From NCBI RefSeq assembly GCF_001687105.1, contig NZ_CP014595.1, forward strand, positions 2,493,001-2,557,000: 64,000 bases of DNA, given 5' to 3'. Below are positions 1 through 8,924 of the stretch, piece after piece. The stretch comes from Salipiger sp. CCB-MM3 (GTDB lineage Bacteria; Pseudomonadota; Alphaproteobacteria; Rhodobacterales; Rhodobacteraceae). Every line of letters begins with the position of its first letter. The first letter of the stretch is position 1. A program made the translations under genes and the position numbers. The notes under the pieces are model-generated. The model did no database searches and was not told the origin of the DNA. It saw only the letters and a program-made list of their open reading frames with translations.

Positions 1-1
1 T

Positions 2-1372
2 TTTGCCGTCGCGCATGGCATGTCCGAAAAGGCCTCGACGATCCGCAAGGGGCAGGGCGATCTACCCGCGCCGATGGCCCGTGACATCTTTGAACAGCCG
101 CGCATGCCCTTCGTGCCTGCGGGTGACAGCTTTTTCTCGCGGATCGAGCCGGGCGCCATCGGCTCGCTGCTGGTGCTTGTCGCCCTGCTGGGCGGGATCG
201 GCTATGGCGGCTTTGCGGTGCTGCGCGAAGTGCAGCGCGTGCAGGTTGCGCCGGTGGATCAGACCCCGCTGGTGCTGAGCGATCTCGACCCGGTGCAGGG
301 TGCCGAGGAAATCACCGAAGACGCGGGCGGCGAAGACGTCGCCAGCGCCGAGGGGGCAGGGCCTTTCTCGCCGCCGTCGAATGAGGCGCTGGACCGGCTC
401 TACCGGCCCAAGGCGCTGGACGTTCCGGTTCTGGTGGCCCGCGATGCGCCGATCTCCTCGCTCGATCCGTCGACCGTGGGCGCCTTCGCGCAGGCCGCGC
501 GCAACCAGTTGCCGCAGGTCGATACCAATCCCGCCGATGCGGCGCTGCAGGTGGCCGGTCTCGCTGGCCCGGCGGCGCAGCCCGGCGCCACTGCGCTGCC
601 GCGCACCGTGCTGGACAGCAAGAGCGTGACGCTGCTTGCCGTGCGTCCCGCGTGGGTGCGCGTGCGTGGCGACAGCGGCAACGTTCTTTACGAGCGGGTG
701 ATGGAGCCCGGAGACACTTGGACCGTGCCCGAGGGCCAGCAGAGCGCCAAGCTCACCGTTGGCGAGTCGGGCGCGCTCTATCTGGCGACCAATGGTCAGA
801 CCCTCGGCCCACTTGGACCGAAGGGGCAGGTGACCCGCGATGTGGAACTGGTGCCCGAAGTGGTGAGCGCCGCCTATCAGCCTGCTGAACCGCAGCAGGA
901 TGGCGATCTGCAGCGCGTGCTTGCCAAGCTGAACGAAAGCATCATGCCCGCCGCCGCGCCGCAGGTTCAGCTTGCGCAGGCCGGTGCCGAGGTCGCAACG
1001 CAGCCCGGCGCTCCGAAGGTGCTTCAGGACAGCGCGCCCGGTGTGACGATGATCGCCGTGCGCCCGGCATGGGTGCGTGTGCGCGCCGCCGATGGCTCTG
1101 TGATCTTCGAGAAGACCATGCGCGCCGGGGACACTTGGACCGCGCCTGCCACGCAGGACCCTGCCAGCCTGCGCGTCGGCGAGTCGGGGGCTGTCTACTT
1201 CGCGGTCAACGGCCAGACCTACGGCCCGGTCGGCGCCAGCGGCACGGTCACCAAGAACCTGCAGCTTTCGGTCGATAACCTGACCCGCGCCTATAAGGTG
1301 GCCGACATCAGCCGCGACGCCGATCTCGAGCGGGTGGTGGCCGAGCTTTCCAGCGACGTGCGGGCCGACTGA
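2..1372 (+). CDS. RodZ-like protein with duplicated DUF4115 domain, 5'-truncated by window edge
   Basis: The reading frame is open to the left edge; the bases before the first ATG (position 20) encode FAVAHG, which resembles the end of the N-terminal helix-turn-helix region of RodZ-like proteins of this family, so the gene starts outside the window. From that ATG there is a cytoplasmic linker, one membrane segment (about residues 48-70), a Pro/Ala-rich periplasmic stretch, then two copies of a DUF4115-like beta domain (about residues 200-275 and 343-420), both with the pattern AVRPAWVRVR, GDTWT and VGESGA. RodZ family proteins link MreB to the envelope in rod-shape control. The duplicated C-terminal domain is visible in the sequence; the shape role is inferred from family. 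The next gene, ispG, follows after 139 bases. Confidence 0.8.
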   Translation, partial: FAVAHGMSEKASTIRKGQGDLPAPMARDIFEQPRMPFVPAGDSFFSRIEPGAIGSLLVLVALLGGIGYGGFAVLREVQRVQVAPVDQTPLVLSDLDPVQGAEEITEDAGGEDVASAEGAGPFSPPSNEALDRLYRPKALDVPVLVARDAPISSLDPSTVGAFAQAARNQLPQVDTNPADAALQVAGLAGPAAQPGATALPRTVLDSKSVTLLAVRPAWVRVRGDSGNVLYERVMEPGDTWTVPEGQQSAKLTVGESGALYLATNGQTLGPLGPKGQVTRDVELVPEVVSAAYQPAEPQQDGDLQRVLAKLNESIMPAAAPQVQLAQAGAEVATQPGAPKVLQDSAPGVTMIAVRPAWVRVRAADGSVIFEKTMRAGDTWTAPATQDPASLRVGESGAVYFAVNGQTYGPVGASGTVTKNLQLSVDNLTRAYKVADISRDADLERVVAELSSDVRAD

Positions 1373-1511
1373 GCGCATCCGGCCCGCCACACGCTCACGC
1401 CATCGCGATCCTTTCCCTTGCGGACGAGGCGGGGCCCCTCTGGTTTCATGACGCCGCGGGGGCTATGTTGCATGTGAGTATTAATGACTGCCCTCAGGAG
1501 GGTCCTTCCGC

Positions 1512-2645
1512 ATGAGCCACAACCCGATCCGCCCATGGCGCAGCATCGAGCGTCGCAAATCCCGGCAGATCATGGTGGGCAACGTGCCGGTGGGCGGGGA
1601 TGCCCCGATCTCGGTGCAGACCATGACCAACACCGTCACCACCGACGTCAAGGCGACTATTGAACAGGTGCAGCGCGCCGCAGAGGCGGGTGCCGACATC
1701 GTTCGCGTCTCGGTGCCCGATGAGGCCAGCTCGAAGGCGCTGAAAGAGATCGTACGCGAAAGCCCGGTGCCGATCGTCGCCGACATCCATTTCCACTACA
1801 AGCGCGGCATCGAAAGCGCCGAAGCTGGCGCCGCCTGCCTGCGCATCAACCCCGGCAACATCGGCAGCCCCGAGCGCGTGCGCGAAGTGATCGCTGCCGC
1901 GCGCGACCACGGCTGCTCTATGCGCATCGGGGTGAACGGCGGATCGCTCGAAAAGCATCTGCTCGAAAAATACGGCGAGCCGTGCCCCGAGGCGATGGTT
2001 GAATCCGCGCTCGATCACATCCGCATTCTGGAAGACAACGACTTCCACGAATTCAAGATCAGCGTGAAAGCCTCGGACGTGTTCCTGTCGTCCGCCGCCT
2101 ACATGGGGCTGGCGGAAGCCACCGACAAACCCATCCACCTTGGTATCACCGAGGCGGGCGGGCTGACCTCGGGCACCATCAAAAGCGCCATCGGCCTTGG
2201 CCAGCTGCTGTGGATGGGCATCGGCGACACGGTCCGCGTCTCGCTCTCGGCCGATCCGGTCGAAGAGGTGAAGGTTGGCTATGAGATCCTCAAGTCCCTC
2301 GGCCTGCGCCACCGCGGCGTGAACATCATTTCCTGCCCGTCCTGCGCGCGTCAGGGCTTTGACGTGATCAAGACGGTGGAAACGCTCGAAGAGCGGCTGG
2401 AGCACATCAAGACCCCGATGAGCCTGTCGATCATCGGCTGCGTGGTGAACGGACCGGGCGAGGCGCTGATGACCGACGTCGGCTTTACCGGCGGCGGTGC
2501 GGGTTCAGGCATGGTCTATCTGGCGGGCAAGGCCAGCCACAAGATGTCCAACGAGCAGATGATCGACCACATCGTCGAAGAGGTCGAGAAGAAGGCCGCC
2601 CAGATCGAGGCCGACGAGGCCGCCAAAGCGCAGGCTGCGGAGTAG
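1512..2645 (+). CDS. ispG: 4-hydroxy-3-methylbut-2-en-1-yl diphosphate synthase (flavodoxin-type)
   Basis: IspG (GcpE) performs the penultimate step of the MEP isoprenoid pathway in the cytoplasm, converting MEcPP to HMBPP with a 4Fe-4S cluster and electrons from flavodoxin or ferredoxin. The 377-residue protein begins with the TIM-barrel part and carries the expected cluster ligands C275, C278 (SCPSC) and C310 ([12 protein letters not shown]), with the conserved glutamate following the third cysteine. The ATG start has a strong AGGAGG-like ribosome site ten bases upstream (CAGGAGGGTCC). Length is normal for the short bacterial form. It lies between the RodZ-like gene and a histidine kinase whose GTG start is only four bases after its stop, so the two are probably co-transcribed. 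Confidence 0.95.
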   Translation: MSHNPIRPWRSIERRKSRQIMVGNVPVGGDAPISVQTMTNTVTTDVKATIEQVQRAAEAGADIVRVSVPDEASSKALKEIVRESPVPIVADIHFHYKRGIESAEAGAACLRINPGNIGSPERVREVIAAARDHGCSMRIGVNGGSLEKHLLEKYGEPCPEAMVESALDHIRILEDNDFHEFKISVKASDVFLSSAAYMGLAEATDKPIHLGITEAGGLTSGTIKSAIGLGQLLWMGIGDTVRVSLSADPVEEVKVGYEILKSLGLRHRGVNIISCPSCARQGFDVIKTVETLEERLEHIKTPMSLSIIGCVVNGPGEALMTDVGFTGGGAGSGMVYLAGKASHKMSNEQMIDHIVEEVEKKAAQIEADEAAKAQAAE

Positions 2646-2649
2646 TCTC

Positions 2650-4026
2650 GTGCAGCGGGCGAGTGCACTCGAAGGGGTCATCCCGCCCGCCGGTCAGCTG
2701 TTGGATTTCACCGCGTTGCGCAGCCTCGAGGGGCTGCGGCGCGCGCAAGGGCTGCTCAGCGTCGCGCTGATCAGCCTCGCCTCTCTGGCGATCTGGGCCT
2801 TCATGGATGTGCCGATGATGCTGCCGTGGCTGGCGGGCATGATCCTGATCTTTGGCCTGCATTTCCTCGCCGTGACCACGCTTCCAGACACCGGCTATCG
2901 CCTGCGGCTGCTGCTGCCGGTGCTGACGCTGGTCCTTTCGGGGCTGAGCTATATCGCCGGGGGCATGATCCTGTGGATGCAGGGCGAGCCTGCGCTGTCG
3001 ATCCTGTCGCTGATGTTCGTCTTCGTCGCGCTGCTGAACACGCTGTCTTACCGCGTGCACCTGCGGCTTTTGCTGGTGCTGGATCTGTCGCTGATGGCGG
3101 TGGGTATCCTTGCGCGGGCGGGCTGGCTTTGGCACGTCGATCCCGGCACCCCCGACACGGTGCTGATCAGCGCGGCCTTGGTGATCTGCTATGTCTACTT
3201 CTGCCGCGTCGCATGGAGCGCGCTGCGCACCCGAGAGGCGCTGGAGATTGCCGCAGGCGAGGCGCTGGCCAAGGCGCGGGGCCGGGCGCTGGAACAACTG
3301 ACCGGCGGCGTTGCGCATGATTTCAACAACCTGCTGACCGCCGTTCTGGGCAATCTGGAGCTGGCGCGGCTGACCGGCAGCGCGGCAGAGCGTGATGAGT
3401 TGCTGGATGAGGCCGAGCGCGCGGCGCGGCGCGGGGCCGATCTGACCGGGCAGTTGCTGGCGACGGCCAGCCGTGCGCCGCTCAGCCCGCTGGCGGTGCT
3501 TCCGGCCAGTCAGGCGCGCGAGGTGCAGCGCCGCGCCCTTGCGGTGCTGGGGCCGGGCCACAGGCTGACGCTGAGCGTCGCGCCCGATCTGCCCGATGTG
3601 CATGTGGACGCGCCGCGGCTGCAGGCCTGCCTTCTGGAACTGGTCAAGAACGCCTGTGACGCGATGCCGACGGGTGGCACGCTCGAATTGGCGGTTCTGC
3701 GGCGCGGACGGTCCGTCTGCTTTGAACTGAGCGACAGTGGCCCCGGCATTGCCGCCGATCTGATGCCGCTGGTCTGCGAGCCGTATTTCACCACCAAGCC
3801 GGTGGGGCAGGGATCGGGTCTGGGTCTGGCGATGCTGCGCGGATTTGCAGAGCAGTCGGGCGGCAGCTTCGAGCTCGCGTCCGGGCGCGGTGGTCGCGGC
3901 ACCTGCGCAAGGCTCTGTCTGCCGGTGCGGAGCGTGGAGGCTGACGCAGGTGCCGCGGCGGAAAGGACGCCGCAGGCCGAACGTGGGGTGCGGTCGGCGA
4001 CCGGGGTCGCCGACGCGGCAGAGTAG
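2650..4026 (+). CDS. Membrane sensor histidine kinase (orphan)
   Basis: A 458-residue protein with a GTG start four bases after ispG. The first 190 or so residues contain about six hydrophobic segments with no recognisable periplasmic sensor domain. A HisKA-type dimerisation box follows with phospho-acceptor His223 (GGVAHDFNNLL), the N box (LVKNACDAMPTGG), the G1 box (DSGPGIA), an F box (EPYFTTK) and G2 (GSGLGLAM), so the kinase core looks complete. The HDFNNLL form is typical of stand-alone or hybrid NtrB-like kinases. The C-terminal 30 residues are an Ala/Glu-rich tail. No response regulator is present nearby, so its partner and signal are unknown. The short gap to ispG suggests translational coupling. 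Confidence 0.85.
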   Translation: MQRASALEGVIPPAGQLLDFTALRSLEGLRRAQGLLSVALISLASLAIWAFMDVPMMLPWLAGMILIFGLHFLAVTTLPDTGYRLRLLLPVLTLVLSGLSYIAGGMILWMQGEPALSILSLMFVFVALLNTLSYRVHLRLLLVLDLSLMAVGILARAGWLWHVDPGTPDTVLISAALVICYVYFCRVAWSALRTREALEIAAGEALAKARGRALEQLTGGVAHDFNNLLTAVLGNLELARLTGSAAERDELLDEAERAARRGADLTGQLLATASRAPLSPLAVLPASQAREVQRRALAVLGPGHRLTLSVAPDLPDVHVDAPRLQACLLELVKNACDAMPTGGTLELAVLRRGRSVCFELSDSGPGIAADLMPLVCEPYFTTKPVGQGSGLGLAMLRGFAEQSGGSFELASGRGGRGTCARLCLPVRSVEADAGAAAERTPQAERGVRSATGVADAAE

Positions 4027-4029
4027 GGC

Positions 4030-4818
4030 TCAGCCCTCGCTGCGGATCTGATCGACGATCTGGCGCATCCCGTCGATCGGCACATAGCCGCGCAGCATCT
4101 GGTCGCCAAACACGAAGGTCGGCGTGCCGCTGATCTGCAGGCGCTGCGCCAACTCGTGGGTTTCCTTGATGCGGCGGTCCACCTCAGGATCGCTCATCTT
4201 GGCAAGAATGGCCTCACCATCCAGCCCAAGCGTGTCCGCCAGTTTCGACAGCACCGGCTCACTCGGCTCCTGCTTGAGCGAGATCAGCGCGTCATGCATT
4301 TGCTTGTAGGCGTCCGGCCCCTCGACCAGCATGGTGGCCAGCGCAAAGCGCGACGAGGTCACGCTGTCCTGCCCGAGGATCGGGAATTCCTTGATGACGA
4401 TGCGGATGTTGCCATCGCTTTCCACCAGCTGCTCGACCTCGGGGAAGGCCTTGCGGCAATAGCCGCAGCGGTAGTCGGAAAACTCCACGATGGTCACGTC
4501 GCCGTCGGGGTTGCCGCCCACCCAGCTGTAGCCGTCATCGAAGAGCGCGCCAGCGTTGGCGGCGACGAGGTCTTCGTCGGCGGCGGCCTGTTGCTGCTGC
4601 TGCTTGGCTTCGAGCGCGCTCACCGCCTCCATGATCACTTCGGGGTTGTCGAGCAGATACTCCCGCACCTCGGCGCGGAAGGCCTCGCGCTGCTCGGGGC
4701 TGAGGTTCTCGAGATCAAAGCTCTGGGCCGCCACGGGCTGCGCCATGAGCCCGGTGGCCACGGCCAGCGAGGCGGCGGCGCGGCGAAAGGCGGTGCGTCG
4801 GGTCGAAAGGGATTGCAT
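4030..4818 (-). CDS. DsbA-family thiol:disulfide oxidoreductase, exported
   Basis: A periplasmic thioredoxin-fold protein of 262 residues. I chose the ATG at 4818 because a GGAG ribosome site lies just before it; an in-frame TTG 18 bases upstream is less likely. The N-terminus has twin arginines followed by a hydrophobic stretch ending AQPVAAQS, compatible with Sec or Tat export. An alpha-helical region with a run of five glutamines (about residues 73-77) precedes the catalytic CGYC motif at C118-C121; the cis-proline motif SGTPTF is near the C-terminus. The architecture matches the Com1/ScsC-like DsbA group that oxidises or isomerises envelope protein disulfides. It converges with the histidine kinase, with only three bases between the stop codons. 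Confidence 0.88.
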   Translation of the reverse strand: MQSLSTRRTAFRRAAASLAVATGLMAQPVAAQSFDLENLSPEQREAFRAEVREYLLDNPEVIMEAVSALEAKQQQQQAAADEDLVAANAGALFDDGYSWVGGNPDGDVTIVEFSDYRCGYCRKAFPEVEQLVESDGNIRIVIKEFPILGQDSVTSSRFALATMLVEGPDAYKQMHDALISLKQEPSEPVLSKLADTLGLDGEAILAKMSDPEVDRRIKETHELAQRLQISGTPTFVFGDQMLRGYVPIDGMRQIVDQIRSEG

Positions 4819-4857
4819 CTTGTCTCCGTCGGTCAATTGCGCCCGCAGGGGGCGGTG

Positions 4858-6201
4858 TCAGCGTTTCCTTGCGGCGCGCTCGGATGCGTCTAGCACATCC
4901 TGCGCCCGGCGCCACGGGGCCGAGCCGCGTGGCAGTAAATCCAATGCACGTTTTGCGTGAATGGCGGCGTCTTCCATCCGGTTCTGCAGCGCGTAGCGCT
5001 GCGCCGTGGCCTCCGAGGCCATGCCGGTGTTGCCGGCGCGGGCGTAGGCCACCGAGATGTCGCGCAGGATGCGCGGATCGGCCCAGTCGCGACCGCGCGC
5101 CGCTTCCAATGTCTGCAGCGCCGGGGCGTATTGGTTTGACGCCAGCTGCGCCAGCTGCGCCCGGCCCAACCCGCCAAGGACCTGCGCGTTGCGCGGGGCC
5201 AAGCGCCGGGCCTGCTCGCCGACGCGGGCGGCCTCTTCGGGGCGGCGCGATTCCAGCAGGATCTGGCCCTTCAGGTCGCGATAGAAGGGATCATTGGGGC
5301 GCAGCGCGATGGCGCCGTCGATCGCCCGCAAGGCGCCGCCGAGATCGGACTGGCGGTGGCGGGCGACCGCCTCGCGCATCAGCGCGATGTCTTGGCTGCC
5401 GCTGCGGTCCAGCCGGTCCAGCGTCCAGCCCGGCGCGCGCAGGAAGGCGGTGAGCTTGCCGCGCGCCCGCAGGAACCAATATTGCGCGGCGGGATCATCG
5501 GCTTCGGCCATCTTAGCGCCCGCAACCAGCGCCTCGAGGCTGCGGAAACGGTCGCGGGTCAGCGGATGGCTTTGCATATAGGGATCCTGCCGCCCGACGT
5601 TCAGCGCCTCTTGCCCGAGGAACAGCTCCTGCGCCTGCAGCGCGCCGCGCGGGTCGATCCCGGCGGTGACCAGCGTGCGCACCGAGGCGATATCGGCCGA
5701 GCTTTCCTCGGCGCGGGTATGGCCGAGGAAACTGCGCAGCGCCGAGCTTTGCGCGCCGATCAGCAGCCCGGCCGCGGCGTCGGCACTGCCCGAGGCGGCA
5801 CCTGCGGCGACCGCCAGCACCATGCCCAGACCGGCGGCGTTGCGCGCCGCCCGTATATTGCCGAGCCGCCGGGTGATGTGCCCACCGGTGATATGCGCGG
5901 CCTCATGCGCCAGCACCGCCTGCAGCGCCTTGGCGCTTGGCAGTTTCATCAGCAGGCCGGAATTCACGAAGATATGGCTGGGGTCGGCGACGAAAGCGTT
6001 CAGCCGGTCGTCCTGCACGACCATCACCTGCACCTGTCCCGGGCTCAGCCCGGCGGCGCGCAGCACCGGAGCGCTCAGCTGGGTCAGTGCGTGTTCGATG
6101 TCGGCGTCGCGCAAAAGCGTGGCGGAACGCGCAGAGGGCGCCACCAGCAGCAGGGCCAGGGCGCAGAGCGTTGCAACCAAGCGCAGCGTGGCGCGCGGCA
6201 T
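4858..6201 (-). CDS. M48-family periplasmic metalloprotease with TPR region (BepA-like)
   Basis: A 447-residue exported zinc protease. The chosen ATG at 6201 is preceded by GGGAGGG at good spacing. A signal peptide (residues 1-26, ending PSARSA) precedes the peptidase domain with the HEAAH zinc motif at H99-H103 and the downstream EESSAD motif supplying the third ligand. The last 200 residues are tetratricopeptide-like helices (for example LRPNDPFYRDLKGQILLESR). This domain order matches BepA/YfgC, which assists or degrades outer membrane proteins during assembly. The neighbouring DsbA-like gene lies downstream on the same strand 39 bases away, so the two envelope-quality genes probably form one transcript. 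Divergent from the aminotransferase gene. Confidence 0.88.
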   Translation of the reverse strand: MPRATLRLVATLCALALLLVAPSARSATLLRDADIEHALTQLSAPVLRAAGLSPGQVQVMVVQDDRLNAFVADPSHIFVNSGLLMKLPSAKALQAVLAHEAAHITGGHITRRLGNIRAARNAAGLGMVLAVAAGAASGSADAAAGLLIGAQSSALRSFLGHTRAEESSADIASVRTLVTAGIDPRGALQAQELFLGQEALNVGRQDPYMQSHPLTRDRFRSLEALVAGAKMAEADDPAAQYWFLRARGKLTAFLRAPGWTLDRLDRSGSQDIALMREAVARHRQSDLGGALRAIDGAIALRPNDPFYRDLKGQILLESRRPEEAARVGEQARRLAPRNAQVLGGLGRAQLAQLASNQYAPALQTLEAARGRDWADPRILRDISVAYARAGNTGMASEATAQRYALQNRMEDAAIHAKRALDLLPRGSAPWRRAQDVLDASERAARKR

Positions 6202-6268
6202 TGACCCTCCCTTTGAAGCTTCGTACTCCGCCCGGAGGCGTCGTGCCGGGTCACCATGGGAGAGAGAC

Positions 6269-7414
6269 ATGCGAAACTCAAGCCGCGGGGCAGTTGATCC
6301 CTTCATCGTGATGGATGTGATGGAGCAGGCCCGCGCCGCCGAGGCGGCAGGCCGCCACATCATCCATATGGAAGTGGGCCAGCCCAGCTCGCCCGCGCCC
6401 GAGGCGGCCCGCAAGGCGCTGGCCGACGCGATGGAGAGCGATGCCCTCGGCTACACCGTGGCGCTTGGCATTCCCGAACTGCGGGCGCGCATCGCGCGGC
6501 TTTACGGCGAATGGTATGACGTCGATCTGAACCCCGAGCGGGTGGTGGTCACGCCGGGCTCTTCGGGGGGCTTCATCCTTGCCTTCTCGGCGCTCTTCGA
6601 CGCGGGCGACCGGGTGGCACTGGGGGCGCCGGGCTATCCATCCTACCGGCAGATCCTCAAGGCGCTGGACCTGCGCCCGGTCGAAGTGCAGACCTCCGCC
6701 GAGAACCGCTATCAGCTGACCCCGCAGGACCTAGCCGGGGTGGGCTATGAGGGCGCCATGGTCGCCTCGCCCAGCAACCCCACGGGCACCATGCTGGGCA
6801 AGCCCGAACTGGCGGAGTTGGTCGAGGCGGTGCAGGCGCGCGGCGCGTCGTTCCTGTCGGACGAGATTTACCACGGCATCGACTACGACAAGAAGCCGGT
6901 GACGGCGCTGCAGGTCTCCGACGATGTCTGCGTGATCAACTCCTTCTCGAAGTATTTCTCGATGACCGGCTGGCGGGTCGGCTGGCTGGTGGTCCCCGAG
7001 GCGCAGGTGCGTCAGTTCGAGCGGCTGGCGCAGAATCTTTTCATCTGCGCGCCCAACGCCTCGCAGGTCGCCGCACTTGCCGCGATGGACGCGACCGAGG
7101 AACTGCAGGCCAACCTTGCGGTCTACGCCAAGAACCGCGCGCTGATGATGGAGGGGCTGCCCAAGGCGGGCTTTGATCGGATCGCGCCGCCCGATGGCGC
7201 CTTCTACGTCTATGCCGACGTCAGCCATCTGACGAGCGACAGCCGCGCCTTTGCTGCCGAGATCCTCGAGAAGGTCGGTGTCGCGGTAACGCCGGGCCTC
7301 GATTTCGATCCGGCGCGCGGGGCGGGGACGCTGCGCTTTTCCTATGCGCGCGGCACGGCAGAGATCGAAGAGGGGCTGGCGCGGCTCAAGACCTTCATGG
7401 CAAGCCGAGGCTGA
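6269..7414 (+). CDS. Class I/II pyridoxal-phosphate aminotransferase
   Basis: A 381-residue cytoplasmic PLP-dependent enzyme of fold type I. The ATG at 6269 is preceded by GGGAGAGAG; longer in-frame extensions run into the divergent protease gene and are not credible. Visible hallmarks are the G-Y-T-x-A-L-G-I-P-E-L segment, SPSNPTGT for binding the carboxylate, SDEIYHG, and the PLP lysine K228 in SFSKYFSMTGWRVGW. The C-terminal arginine that binds the substrate carboxylate is in LRFSYARG. The family includes aspartate/aromatic and alanine-type aminotransferases; the substrate cannot be read from the sequence. It stands alone on the plus strand, 67 bases from the divergent M48 gene, with which it shares the promoter region. 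Confidence 0.9.
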   Translation: MRNSSRGAVDPFIVMDVMEQARAAEAAGRHIIHMEVGQPSSPAPEAARKALADAMESDALGYTVALGIPELRARIARLYGEWYDVDLNPERVVVTPGSSGGFILAFSALFDAGDRVALGAPGYPSYRQILKALDLRPVEVQTSAENRYQLTPQDLAGVGYEGAMVASPSNPTGTMLGKPELAELVEAVQARGASFLSDEIYHGIDYDKKPVTALQVSDDVCVINSFSKYFSMTGWRVGWLVVPEAQVRQFERLAQNLFICAPNASQVAALAAMDATEELQANLAVYAKNRALMMEGLPKAGFDRIAPPDGAFYVYADVSHLTSDSRAFAAEILEKVGVAVTPGLDFDPARGAGTLRFSYARGTAEIEEGLARLKTFMASRG

Positions 7415-7528
7415 GCCGCACCAGCCCCGCCGCGCCGCAATGTGATCATCGCACCCGCCGCGAAGCTGGTGCGAATCCGGGCCGGGACTGCTAGGCTCTA
7501 GCCCAACCACAAAAAGACAGACAGGCGG

Positions 7529-8767
7529 ATGAGCAGTATTTTCCGGATCATCGCGGCGGGCGTGTTCTGCGCCATGCTTGGCACCACGCCCGGCCAAAAC
7601 GGCGCGCAGGCGCAGAGCGCCGGGCTTGGCGGGCAGGCGCGTCTGCTGGACGGCGGCGCCGAGGATCATGGCCGCAGCGGTGCCGAACTGACCCTCGATC
7701 TGAGTCAGGGCGTGCCGTGGCGGGCCTTCACGCTGACCGATCCGGCGCGGCTGGTGCTGGATTTCCGCGAGGTCGACTGGACCGGCGCGGATGCGGCGGC
7801 GATGGACCGCGCCGAGGCGGTAAGCGCGCTGCGCATGGGGCCGTTCCGCTCGGGCTGGTCGCGGCTGGTGGCCGAGCTGTCGCAGCCGATGATCATCGAC
7901 AAGGCAGGGATGAAGGTCTCGGAAGAGACCGGGGCCGCGACGCTGCGCCTGACGCTGGCCAGGGCGAGCGCCGCCGAGATGGCCGCGCACTCCGGCGTGC
8001 CGCGCGATCCGCGCTGGGACCTGCCGCCAGCCAAGGCCAAGGCCGCGCCGCTGCGCAACCCGGGCGCGCCGCTGCGCATCGTCCTCGATCCGGGGCACGG
8101 CGGCATTGATCCGGGCGCGCAGCGCGACGGGCACGCCGAGGCCAACCTCATGCTGACCTTCGCGCGCGATCTGCGCGACGTGCTGCGCCGGGCGGGCTAT
8201 GAGGTGCTGATGACCCGCGATGCGGATGTCTTTGTTTCGCTCGAAGGGCGGGTGGCGCTGGCGCATGACGCACGCGCCGATCTCTTCATCTCGCTGCATG
8301 CCGACGCCATCGAGCAGGGCATCGCCCATGGCGCCACGGTCTACACGCTGGCCGAGGATGCCTCGGATGCCGCCTCCGCCGCGCTGGCCGAGCGCCACGA
8401 CCGCGACGACATTCTTGCCGGGCTCGACCTTTCGGGTTCCGACGACCGGGTCGCCAATGTGCTGATGGATCTGGCGCGGCTCGACAATGCGCCCCGCGGC
8501 AAGGCGCTGGCACGGCAACTGGTGTCGGGCATCCGCAACGCGGTGGGGCAGGTGCACAAACGCCCGCTGCGGCAGGCGGGCTTCTCGGTGCTCAAGGCCG
8601 CCGATATCCCCTCGGTGCTGATCGAAGTGGGGTTCCTGTCGACCGCCGAAGACCTAAATCATCTGCAGGATCCGGCATGGCGCGCGGGCATGGCGGCGGG
8701 GATCCGCGACGGGATCGACGCATGGGCGATCGAAGACGAAGCCTTGGCGCGCCTGCGGCGGCAATAG
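7529..8767 (+). CDS. N-acetylmuramoyl-L-alanine amidase with AMIN domain (AmiC-like)
   Basis: This 412-residue exported enzyme cleaves the amide bond between MurNAc and the peptide stem in peptidoglycan, a step in daughter-cell separation. A signal peptide (to about residue 28, GAQAQ) is followed by an AMIN targeting domain (about residues 45-140) and an Amidase_3 catalytic domain (about residues 180-405). Zinc and catalytic residues are visible as DPGHGG, the E of HAEAN, SLHAD and IEVGF. The domain contains the usual insertion (about residues 275-315) that in AmiC-type enzymes forms the autoinhibitory helix. It is followed by a hairpin terminator and then the PBP1A gene, both in the same direction; the pairing of amidase and PBP1A is common in this family. 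Confidence 0.92.
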   Translation: MSSIFRIIAAGVFCAMLGTTPGQNGAQAQSAGLGGQARLLDGGAEDHGRSGAELTLDLSQGVPWRAFTLTDPARLVLDFREVDWTGADAAAMDRAEAVSALRMGPFRSGWSRLVAELSQPMIIDKAGMKVSEETGAATLRLTLARASAAEMAAHSGVPRDPRWDLPPAKAKAAPLRNPGAPLRIVLDPGHGGIDPGAQRDGHAEANLMLTFARDLRDVLRRAGYEVLMTRDADVFVSLEGRVALAHDARADLFISLHADAIEQGIAHGATVYTLAEDASDAASAALAERHDRDDILAGLDLSGSDDRVANVLMDLARLDNAPRGKALARQLVSGIRNAVGQVHKRPLRQAGFSVLKAADIPSVLIEVGFLSTAEDLNHLQDPAWRAGMAAGIRDGIDAWAIEDEALARLRRQ

Positions 8768-8844
8768 GCGGCGGTATTAGGACGGCATGAGGCGATGCGA
8801 CTGGGCGCGTGAACGGCGCGCTCCGGCATGAGACCGCCGTTCCG

Positions 8845-8871
8845 GGCTGCCCTCTGGCAGCCTTGTGTTTT
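8845..8871 (+). terminator. Probable intrinsic terminator after the amidase gene
   Basis: A 7-bp stem GGCTGCC/GGCAGCC with a CTCT loop is followed by the T-rich run TTGTGTTTT. A second inverted repeat, GAACGGCG/CGCCGTTC (8811-8842), lies directly before it. The T-run is interrupted, so efficiency is uncertain. Confidence 0.5.
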
Positions 8872-8896
8872 GACCTGAGCCCGCGCGTTGTATAAT
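8870..8896 (+). promoter_or_regulatory. Sigma-70-like promoter for the PBP1A gene
   Basis: A perfect TATAAT (8891-8896) lies downstream of TTGACC (8870-8875) with 15 bases between them; TTTTGA at 8868 would give 17. Transcription would begin near 8903, before the GTG start at 8925 that has its own AAAGGGG ribosome site at 8910-8915. A consensus -10 box is unusual in this GC-rich sequence. Confidence 0.55.
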
Positions 8897-8924
8897 GGGG
8901 CTGCAATCCAAAGGGGCATTGCTT

